DNA of 15,762 nt, from contig JAUZQX010000002.1 of assembly GCA_030950765.1 (NCBI GenBank), forward strand, positions 1 to 15,762, read 5' to 3'. The DNA comes from Ghiorsea sp. Lineage in GTDB: Bacteria > Pseudomonadota > Zetaproteobacteria > Mariprofundales > Mariprofundaceae. Positions 1 through 6,124 of the stretch are shown one piece after another. Position 1 is the stretch's first letter, and each line of letters starts with the position of its first letter. The notes below the pieces were generated by a model that did no database searches, had not been told where the DNA came from, and was given only the letters and a program-made list of their open reading frames with translations. The position numbers and the translations under genes are program-made.

Positions 1-531
1 GAAGCAATATCCAGCGGCAACACCGTGACCATTCAACATAGCAGCTATGGTATCAATAATGGTTTTAGTGTTGCTGGAGCAATTGCACTAGGCATCTCAG
101 ATACAGGGGCAACACCAATTTTAGGCTCTAATGTCGCAGGCACCATCAACGGCGAAACAGCCACGGCTAATGGTCAAGTGCTGGTCGGCAATGCAGGTAG
201 TGCAGATGGCATTGGTATTTTATATCAGGGTACAGCTACCACACCGTTTACGGCAAACCTCACCGTTGGCATGGGTGCGGCGGCATCATTTCAGGGAACC
301 TTAGACTTATATGCCAATCCTTTTTCAGGTTTTTTCCAAAATAGTATTCAGTCTTCTGAACAAACGTTTCTTAGTATTGATGAGCACATTACATCTTTAG
401 AACTACAAATGGAGAAAAAGCGTACAACTTTAAGCCGCTCATTTCTCGCCATGGAGCAAGCTATGAACTCACTCAATGCCACGGGCAGTTATTTAACTGA
501 ACAAGCCCAAGCACTCAATGGTAACAACTAA
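1..531 (+). CDS. fliD: Flagellar filament cap protein FliD, C-terminal part (5' end outside window)
   Basis: FliD (HAP2) caps the growing flagellar filament and helps flagellin fold at the tip. The reading frame is open from base 1, so the gene starts upstream; about 176 C-terminal residues are visible. They show the usual layout of the family's C-terminal region: a Gly/Ala/Thr-rich beta region with INGETATANGQ and a GILYQG turn, then a long amphipathic helix with a phenylalanine followed by MEQAMNSLN, ending in YLTEQ. In FliD this terminal helix packs into the D0/coiled-coil region of the cap. The stop codon overlaps the start of the next gene (TAATG), and fliT-like and fliS genes follow, which supports the call. 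The methionine at base 25 is internal and is not a start. Confidence 0.93.
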   Translation, partial: EAISSGNTVTIQHSSYGINNGFSVAGAIALGISDTGATPILGSNVAGTINGETATANGQVLVGNAGSADGIGILYQGTATTPFTANLTVGMGAAASFQGTLDLYANPFSGFFQNSIQSSEQTFLSIDEHITSLELQMEKKRTTLSRSFLAMEQAMNSLNATGSYLTEQAQALNGNN

Positions 532-893
532 TGCTTAGTCTTACCGAGTCGAATAACAAAAGCGAAACACAAGATATTCAACATACGCTGAATGACTGCG
601 AAGATAAACTTTCTTTGCTCTTTATCACAGTTCACAAACAACGCTGGCAACAACTGGCGCAACATATCCAAGCCTATGAAGTTGCCATCCATAACCTCAA
701 ATCCCAGATGCAAGGCTACACCAAATTACCATCTGCATTGCTTCACCAATTCCAGCATTTATCCACCCAGCAACGCCGCGTCATGCGCAGTATACACCAA
801 CACATGCAGCAAACCGCAGATGACCTCAAAAGCATTGACCAAGGCATCTTAAAACTACAACAAACATCGCAATTTAAAATCCCTGCACCATAG
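531..893 (+). CDS. fliT: FliT-like flagellar export chaperone (probable)
   Basis: A 120-residue, soluble, almost wholly helical protein with no signal peptide or membrane segment. Its start overlaps the fliD stop by one base (TAATG), so it is probably translated by coupling; no good ribosome binding site is visible. Length, position directly after fliD and pattern fit FliT, the chaperone that binds FliD (and in enterobacteria FlhDC). A helix near residues 29-58 holds the RWQQLAQHIQAYEVAI pattern, similar in spacing to the E-Q-W-D-E-L-I...AY region of enteric FliT. A second long helical stretch near 68-110 is Gln/His-rich. FliT sequences diverge strongly, so the name rests on synteny, size and loose similarity. 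It could be an unrelated small helical flagellar protein. Confidence 0.68.
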   Translation: MLSLTESNNKSETQDIQHTLNDCEDKLSLLFITVHKQRWQQLAQHIQAYEVAIHNLKSQMQGYTKLPSALLHQFQHLSTQQRRVMRSIHQHMQQTADDLKSIDQGILKLQQTSQFKIPAP

Positions 894-934
894 CTTTTAG
901 GTGAATCAAGGTGAAATCCAACCTGAAATTACAG

Positions 935-1049
935 TATACTACACACAAATGGGGATTAAAGGGTAGATTTTAACGCAGTTGTAGCCAAAACGCACGATGC
1001 TGAGGGCTGCATTGAAAGCTACATATTTAGTTACATAACCCTTATCTCC
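935..1049 (+). other. Possible structured RNA element with its own promoter
   Basis: Three inverted repeats nest inside one another. P1 is 951-964 with 1038-1049: twelve pairs including one G-U, with a two-base bulge. P2 is 980-985 with 1018-1023 (TGTAGC/GCTACA, perfect). P3 is 995-1000 with 1009-1014 (CGATGC/GCATTG, one G-U) around an 8-base loop. A -10-like TATACT (935-940) with a weak GTGAAA -35 (911-916, 18-bp spacer) would start a transcript at about 947, just before P1. It could be a small RNA, a cis-acting leader, or the inverted repeat of a decayed miniature mobile element. No known RNA family was recognised. The pairing is seen; the function is inference. Confidence 0.3.
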
Positions 1050-1078
1050 TCCTTTCTAAAAATAATTGCATTTTTTAC

Positions 1079-1105
1079 TAAATTATTTTGTCGTCTTGCC
1101 GATAT
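1079..1105 (+). promoter_or_regulatory. Sigma-28 (FliA) promoter for fliS
   Basis: TAAA at 1079-1082 and GCCGATAT at 1098-1105 are separated by exactly 15 bases. The established FliA consensus is TAAA-N15-GCCGATAA, so this site differs at one of the twelve core positions. It lies on the coding strand upstream of fliS in a flagellar locus. Predicted transcription start is near 1112, leaving a leader of about 110 nt. That leader contains CGCTT/AAGCG (1135-1148) and two overlapping stems that cannot both form (GGTTA/TAACC and TGTGG/CCACA, around 1155-1180). Confidence 0.75.
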
Positions 1106-1223
1106 AAATATATATCAGGAACGTAATCTTTCATCGCTTGATTAAGCGTAAAAAGGTTAAACATGTGGCTAACCACAGCTGCGACGAACGCGGTATAAAC
1201 AAATCATTCAGCACGGAGGCAAT

Positions 1224-1676
1224 ATGTCAGGATACAAAGCTTACCAAGGCAAACAAATTGAAGGAGCAGGTCCTTTAGGGCTAGTGCTACTGAGTTATGA
1301 TGCTTTATATAAATCATTAGGACGCGCCAAACTATGCATAGAAGCTGGTGAAGCTGGTCAAGAAGCTGACCACACAGCAAGAGCGTTGGAAGCTATTATT
1401 GAGCTTTCAAGCAGTCTTAATTTTGAACAAGGTGAAGATATTGCGGTTAACCTTTCAAACTTATACAAATATATGATGGATAAACTGGCTTCTGGCATGT
1501 GCTCAGGAAAAACTGAACATATCGTTGAGGTGATGGGCCTTGTTGAAACTCTGCATGCTGGTTGGCAACAATTAAACATGGAGCAAAAAGCAAAAAGCCA
1601 ACATAATTTCAAAGCTTCTGCCGCTGTAGTATCCGCTGCACAAACAGCAACCCCACTATTGGGTTACGCTGCTTAA
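1224..1676 (+). CDS. fliS: Flagellin-specific export chaperone FliS
   Basis: FliS binds the C-terminus of newly made flagellin in the cytoplasm, preventing polymerisation until export. The 150-residue product has the family pattern: YKAYQGKQIEGA at the N-terminus, then P17-LGLVLLSYDALYKSL-RAK, a helix with AIIELSSSLNFEQG-EDIAVNL (residues 57-77), LYKYMMDKL, and a late helix ending HAGW near 111-114. It is somewhat longer than typical FliS (about 125-135 residues) because of an Ala-rich tail from about residue 118. The ATG has a strong GGAGG at 1215-1219, four bases upstream. It has its own sigma-28-type promoter rather than depending only on read-through from fliD, so it is probably expressed late with flagellin. 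A 12-bp hairpin follows the stop. Confidence 0.93.
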   Translation: MSGYKAYQGKQIEGAGPLGLVLLSYDALYKSLGRAKLCIEAGEAGQEADHTARALEAIIELSSSLNFEQGEDIAVNLSNLYKYMMDKLASGMCSGKTEHIVEVMGLVETLHAGWQQLNMEQKAKSQHNFKASAAVVSAAQTATPLLGYAA

Positions 1677-1684
1677 ACTATATG

Positions 1685-1713
1685 GATATGTCGACCTATT
1701 GGGTCGACATATC
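1685..1713. terminator. Perfect 12-bp hairpin between convergent genes
   Basis: GATATGTCGACC (1685-1696) and its exact complement (1702-1713) flank a 5-base loop. It lies between the stops of convergent fliS (plus) and the hybrid kinase (minus), where a bidirectional terminator is expected. Neither side has a proper T-tract, so a rho-independent terminator is not certain. It may instead protect 3' ends. Confidence 0.5.
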
Positions 1714-1728
1714 ATAGTGCTTGTATAG

Positions 1729-3201
1729 TTATGCTTTGGGGATAGCTGCCTCTAGAAACTCCAACAATAAATCAGGGTTGAGGGGTTTACGAATTAAATT
1801 CACATGCAAATATTCAGGTACGGCTTGCTGTGAATAACCTGTAGTTAAACAAATTGGCAACGCTCTGTTTTCCTTACGTAATTCTGTCGCCATTTCAATA
1901 CCATTCATATTCGGCATCACAATGTCCATAACAACGGCATCAATATCAGCCTGTTGTGCCCGCCATATATCCAAACCTTCAACACCATCGCTTGCCGTGA
2001 TAACAGTATAACCATGATACACAAGAATCTCCTCGATAGAGTCTCTTAAATCTTCCTCATCATCGATGAGCAATACACAACCTTTATCTGCCACCACCGC
2101 CGCTGCTTCAGCTTGAACAGGCAAGGTTATACGAACTTTCGTATATTCACCGTGTACACTTTCTATTTCTAAACTACCGTGTAACTGTTCAACGTATGAT
2201 AAAGCACTGGATAAACCCAAACCCGTACCCTTACCCACAGGCTCTGTACTAAAAAATGGATCCAGGCAATGTCGCAGTACAGCATCTTGCATGCCGCAGC
2301 CATTGTCTTGCACAAGAATTTCCAGCATATCAGATGATACAAGCGAAAGTTGAATACATATCTTTTCAGCTACACTGCATTGACCTTGTTCAAGCCGTTG
2401 TCGTAAGATGGCAGACTGTGCATTGTTGATAAGTTCAAAAATATGTTGTTTTAATACCACCGCATCTGCTTGAATAATAATAGGTTCACTCGGTAAAACC
2501 ATTGTTATTGTAATACCTGCATCAATACTTCTTTTACATATCGATACCGTCTCATCCAGCAGTGTTTGCAAGTGAACTTCGGCTGAAGCCGTTGGCTTTT
2601 GCTTAGAAAATGCCAAGAGGTTTTGCACCAAACCTGAAGCCCTAGTCATTAAAGCGTCAATACGCGAGAAACGGTCTTTATCTTTATCCGTTATCGCCTC
2701 TAACTGACGCTTAAATAAATACAAGTGCCCCTGTATGCCGCCCAAGATATTATTAAACTCGTGGGCAACACCACCAGCCAATGTTGCCAAGGATTGCAGA
2801 CGTGAAAACTGCTCCAATTTCCGTGTTACTTTATCACGCTCACGCAAATCAACTTGGGTGACAGCAAAACAATCGTTCACTTTCACAATCTGTGTCCAAA
2901 CAGGGATAATTTCACCGCTTTTGGATGATACGTGAAGCTCTCCCGACCAATAACCTTCTTCTTTAACCGTGCTTAAAAAGCTTTGATGCCAATCAAAATT
3001 ATGCAGCGTATTTTGCCATATACCACTATCATCAAGGGCGTTTGAGTCTTGTGTTGAATATTCATATAAGGAAAAAAATGCAGGGTTGGCTTGGATAATT
3101 CGCCCCTGCTCATTTGTAATAAACATAGGGTCTCGCCCTTGCTCAAAAAGGCTTTGTAAAGCGTGTTGCAACTGCATGTGTTCACGTTGACCCTCAGACA
3201 T
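1729..3201 (-). CDS. Soluble PAS-domain hybrid histidine kinase with C-terminal receiver
   Basis: The 490-residue protein has no signal peptide or membrane helix, so it is cytoplasmic. Domains in order: PAS (about 15-120); HisKA with phospho-acceptor H147 in GGVAHEFNNIL; HATPase with N box around N259-N260, G1 box DNGCGM (299-304) and G2 box GKGTGLGL (323-330); and receiver (about 374-488) with acidic D380/D381, phospho-acceptor D426, T453/T454 and K472-P473. All catalytic residues are present. The AHEFNN H-box is NtrB-like. The ATG has GGGGAG just upstream and lies one base after the phosphomannomutase stop (TGATATG), so it is probably translationally coupled as the last gene of the leuS operon. 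No partner response regulator or Hpt gene lies in the window, so output and signal are unknown. A related kinase occurs at the right edge. Confidence 0.92.
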   Translation of the reverse strand: MSEGQREHMQLQHALQSLFEQGRDPMFITNEQGRIIQANPAFFSLYEYSTQDSNALDDSGIWQNTLHNFDWHQSFLSTVKEEGYWSGELHVSSKSGEIIPVWTQIVKVNDCFAVTQVDLRERDKVTRKLEQFSRLQSLATLAGGVAHEFNNILGGIQGHLYLFKRQLEAITDKDKDRFSRIDALMTRASGLVQNLLAFSKQKPTASAEVHLQTLLDETVSICKRSIDAGITITMVLPSEPIIIQADAVVLKQHIFELINNAQSAILRQRLEQGQCSVAEKICIQLSLVSSDMLEILVQDNGCGMQDAVLRHCLDPFFSTEPVGKGTGLGLSSALSYVEQLHGSLEIESVHGEYTKVRITLPVQAEAAAVVADKGCVLLIDDEEDLRDSIEEILVYHGYTVITASDGVEGLDIWRAQQADIDAVVMDIVMPNMNGIEMATELRKENRALPICLTTGYSQQAVPEYLHVNLIRKPLNPDLLLEFLEAAIPKA

Positions 3202-3202
3202 A

Positions 3203-4648
3203 TCAGCTCCCCAAGTGTTGCTCTAGCCAACCTTCTAGCAACACTCTCAACTGCCTCAAAGATGCATCATCATCGGCTTCGTAACGAAATACCAACGCAG
3301 GCTGTGTATTGGATGCGCGAAGCAATGCCCAACCCCCAGCATGATGTAAGCGCATACCATCGATGGTATTCATAACATAACCTTCATTGGCAAAGTATTG
3401 CTTGGCAGCTTCAACAATACCAAACTTTTTTGCATCGGGACAATCCATACGAATTTCAGGAGTGCTCACCTTGCTTGGTAAATCATTCAAAAGCGATGAT
3501 AATGGTGCTTTCTTGGCTGCCAAAAGCTGCATCAGCCTTGCACCAGCATACACGGCATCATCAAAGCCAAAATACCTATCCGCAAAAAAGAAGTGACCAC
3601 TCATTTCACCTGCCAACAGTGCACCCGTTTCTTTTATTTTTGCCTTCATCAACGAGTGCCCCGTTTGCCACATGATGGCATGTCCACCACGCGCTTGAAT
3701 GTCATCATACAACAACTGCGAGGACTTGGCTTCAGAGATAACCGTAGCCCCAGCGTGCTCAGCCAAAAGTTCTCGGGATAAAAGTAAAAGCAACATATCT
3801 CCCCAAATGATATGCCCTTGTTCATCAACGACACCAATGCGGTCACCATCGCCATCAAAAGCAACACCCAAGTCTGCACCCACTTCACGAACTTTCGCTG
3901 CAATATCTTGCATATTTTCTTCAACAGTGGGGTCAGGATGATGATTGGGAAAACGTCCGTCTGGCTCACAAAACAATTCAACCACGTCACAACCCAAACC
4001 ACGGTAAACAGGTGCTGCAACCAGCCCCGCAGGGCCATTCCCTGCATCAATCACAACTTTTAATGGTCTTTCCAATGTACAGTCCTGAATCACAAAATCG
4101 GCATATACTTGACTTAAATCTTGGCGCTCAATACTACCCTGCGCAGCTGCCCTCTTTATTGTTGGTTTGAGCATATTCTTTTTCAATGTTTGCAAAGCTT
4201 CGCCATGAAAACTTTCTTTACCCAACATCAACTTAAAACCATTATATTCTGAAGGGTTATGACTGGCGGTCACCATGATGCAGCCTGCCGTTTGCAAATG
4301 ATACACCGCATAATATGCCATAGGCGTAGGCACCATGCCCAAGTCAATCACATCAATGCCTAGCTCAATCAAACCACGCATCACTGCTTGTTGCAACCGC
4401 AAACCCGACAAACGCACATCTCGCGCTACCACCACAGGTTTAGCTACATCAACGGGCAACAACTGTGCATAGGCTTGGGCTAAGCTATAAGCAAAGTCCT
4501 CAGTAATCTCTTCATCTGCAATACCACGAATATCGTATTCGCGAAACACCTGGTGGGGAAAACCCTGCTCGGTGAAAAACGGACTTGAAACAACTTGTCC
4601 AGAAGCAGTTTGCCGAGAACCATCTTGGTCTAAAGAAAACTTAGTCAT
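3203..4648 (-). CDS. algC: Phosphomannomutase/phosphoglucomutase (AlgC/ManB family)
   Basis: It interconverts hexose 6- and 1-phosphates (mannose and/or glucose) for LPS, exopolysaccharide and nucleotide-sugar synthesis. The 481-residue length fits the bifunctional PMM/PGM family. All four active-site loops are visible: TASHNP with catalytic S129, metal-binding DGDGDR (265-270), sugar-binding GEMSGH (347-352) and phosphate-binding RASNTQP (444-450). The P. aeruginosa enzyme has TTP where this has TQP; the substitution is outside the residues expected to be essential. The first 30 residues or so precede the conserved VFREYDIRG and look like a disordered extension, so a later start is possible. 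The start overlaps the end of holA by 8 bases, and the next gene is one base away. The substrate cannot be settled from sequence alone. The symbol is by family resemblance. Confidence 0.93.
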   Translation of the reverse strand: MTKFSLDQDGSRQTASGQVVSSPFFTEQGFPHQVFREYDIRGIADEEITEDFAYSLAQAYAQLLPVDVAKPVVVARDVRLSGLRLQQAVMRGLIELGIDVIDLGMVPTPMAYYAVYHLQTAGCIMVTASHNPSEYNGFKLMLGKESFHGEALQTLKKNMLKPTIKRAAAQGSIERQDLSQVYADFVIQDCTLERPLKVVIDAGNGPAGLVAAPVYRGLGCDVVELFCEPDGRFPNHHPDPTVEENMQDIAAKVREVGADLGVAFDGDGDRIGVVDEQGHIIWGDMLLLLLSRELLAEHAGATVISEAKSSQLLYDDIQARGGHAIMWQTGHSLMKAKIKETGALLAGEMSGHFFFADRYFGFDDAVYAGARLMQLLAAKKAPLSSLLNDLPSKVSTPEIRMDCPDAKKFGIVEAAKQYFANEGYVMNTIDGMRLHHAGGWALLRASNTQPALVFRYEADDDASLRQLRVLLEGWLEQHLGS

Positions 4649-5621
4649 GATTCGAAATCAGGCGCAAAGTTAACCGCTCCAACACCATGATTCTTGACTC
4701 AATAGAAGCACCCTTGAGTAATTTCTCTGCTTGGGTCACATCTTTCATCACCTGCATCAGCTCTGGTGCCGACCACTGTTGTACTTCTTTGGTAATATGT
4801 TGCCTTGCAGCGCCAAAAATACGCGCTGCCTGAATGGGGCTGCGTTCACCTTTGGCTTGATACCACAAATACATCAGCATTTGGTTCAAACGCATGCTTA
4901 ACCAAGTTAATAATTGCACATCCGATACCTGTTGATTGGTGAGTAAGTGGCGCAGCAGCTTTATAGCGCGTATATCTTTCATCGCGGTTGCATGACAAAA
5001 ATCATCAAGGTCTTCAGGGGCATGTTCACCAAGCAGTTCGCCAACAAGTTTGACATCAAAGTTGACCCCCTCACCATGATCATACAACTTCATACGCCCA
5101 ATTAATTGTTTTGTAGCTTCACGCATACCATGCAATCGCTCTGTAATCATTTCCAAGGCATCATGCTCAATATACAAGTTTTCTTGTTGAATATACTTCG
5201 TGCACCAAGCTTTAAAATCAGCAGCTGTTGGCAAGCGAAATTCAGCCGATACCACCAATGATTCTGCCAACATTTTTTTATGCATGGCTTTTTTCCACGT
5301 AATATCAGCCGCACAAAGAATTAAACGATTTTCAGGTGCAACAGTCGCCGCAAGTTTAAGTAAGTGTTCAGATTGTTTGGGTGTTGCTGTTTCTGCATTT
5401 CGCACCAAGGCATAACACGCTTGCGGCCCAAATAAACCTTGAGAACGACTCTCTACTTCAATGCGCTCCAACTCAGAAACATCCACACGTAAACGTACCG
5501 CATCAGCTTCACCTGCTGCCAACAAAGCCTCTGCAGACTCCAACAGCGCATCTCTATCCTCCCCAAAAAGGTAATAACTTCTATGCTCCGCAGGCAATAG
5601 CTTTTGTGGCGAAACTTGCAT
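4641..5621 (-). CDS. holA: DNA polymerase III subunit delta (HolA)
   Basis: Delta is the wrench of the clamp-loader complex that opens the beta sliding clamp. The product, about 326 residues from the chosen start, fits the family (about 340). It has the N-terminal AAA+-like fold with YYLFGED near the start (as in other deltas), the SQGLFGPQACYALVRNAE segment where clamp-binding hydrophobics sit, and a helical C-terminal collar domain with LLTWLSMRLNQMLMYL. The frame is open to an ATG at 5666, but that start would overlap lptE by 43 bases and lacks a ribosome binding site. The ATG at 5621 gives MQVSPQKLLP, the usual family start, two bases after the lptE stop. Placement between lptE and the sugar mutase continues the conserved proteobacterial leuS-lptE-holA order. 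Confidence 0.9.
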   Translation of the reverse strand: MQVSPQKLLPAEHRSYYLFGEDRDALLESAEALLAAGEADAVRLRVDVSELERIEVESRSQGLFGPQACYALVRNAETATPKQSEHLLKLAATVAPENRLILCAADITWKKAMHKKMLAESLVVSAEFRLPTAADFKAWCTKYIQQENLYIEHDALEMITERLHGMREATKQLIGRMKLYDHGEGVNFDVKLVGELLGEHAPEDLDDFCHATAMKDIRAIKLLRHLLTNQQVSDVQLLTWLSMRLNQMLMYLWYQAKGERSPIQAARIFGAARQHITKEVQQWSAPELMQVMKDVTQAEKLLKGASIESRIMVLERLTLRLISNHD

Positions 5622-5623
5622 CT

Positions 5624-6124
5624 CTAAAACCCAGACTGCAAACGCGCCAAAGCAGCCCTTGCCCATGATGTTTGTAGTTGTTTCGTTAACCGCGCCCGTT
5701 CTGATTCAATCACACTGGGATCATCGCCTGCAAACACATCTGCAGATACCAAAATATTATTGGCTTGCCAAATCAAACTGCTTTCTTGGTACATGCGTAA
5801 TGTTGCGGAAATACTTAATCGATACTGCACTGCCAAACCAGCCGCATCAAAACCAATCGGTATAAAATTCTCACTTACCTGTTCAATGCGCACAGTTACA
5901 TGCGTTTTATTTGGCTTCACATGATCTAAGCTAGGCAAATGTTTGTTCCCTTGCCATAATACTTCAAGCTCCATGCGTAAAGCCTGACCTTTTGCCGACT
6001 TACCCGACTCCAACCATGCTGTTTGCACCTCACTAGGTATCACATTGGATTCACCCTGTCCCACCAAGTGATAACCACATGATGTGAGTATCAAAGCTAA
6101 GGCAAAGTATAAGGACAGTCTCAT
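5624..6124 (-). CDS. lptE: LPS-assembly lipoprotein LptE
   Basis: LptE forms the plug of the LptD outer-membrane translocon that inserts lipopolysaccharide. The 166-residue product has a short lipoprotein signal with lipobox LTSC (C16) followed at once by GYHL, the hallmark start of mature LptE (C-G-Y-x-L). The rest is a small alpha/beta domain with the family-like stretch GLAVQYRLSISATLRMY and a C-terminal helix (RARLTKQLQTSWARAALARL). The start overlaps the leuS stop in an ATGA arrangement, and holA follows two bases later, so the three are co-translated. Its presence shows a Gram-negative outer membrane with LPS. Confidence 0.92.
   Translation of the reverse strand: MRLSLYFALALILTSCGYHLVGQGESNVIPSEVQTAWLESGKSAKGQALRMELEVLWQGNKHLPSLDHVKPNKTHVTVRIEQVSENFIPIGFDAAGLAVQYRLSISATLRMYQESSLIWQANNILVSADVFAGDDPSVIESERARLTKQLQTSWARAALARLQSGF

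Larger units (their letters stand above)
894..1223 (+). other. 330-bp non-coding gap between fliT-like and fliS
   Basis: No convincing gene lies here on either strand. From left to right it holds a TATACT -10-like hexamer (935-940), a nested inverted-repeat element (951-1049), a pyrimidine-rich CTCCTCC run (1046-1052), a sigma-28-type promoter (1079-1105) and a leader of about 110 nt with small hairpins before fliS. No clear rho-independent terminator follows the fliT-like gene. The gap is long for neighbouring flagellar chaperone genes, which are usually tightly packed. Confidence 0.7.

Noticed and set aside
3649..4050. 133-codon open frame on the minus strand
   Set aside because: Out-of-frame shadow inside the phosphomannomutase gene, whose catalytic motifs are all in the other frame.
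5622..5666. Longer holA start at 5666
   Set aside because: Would overlap lptE by 43 bases, has no ribosome binding site, and adds 15 residues before the usual family start.
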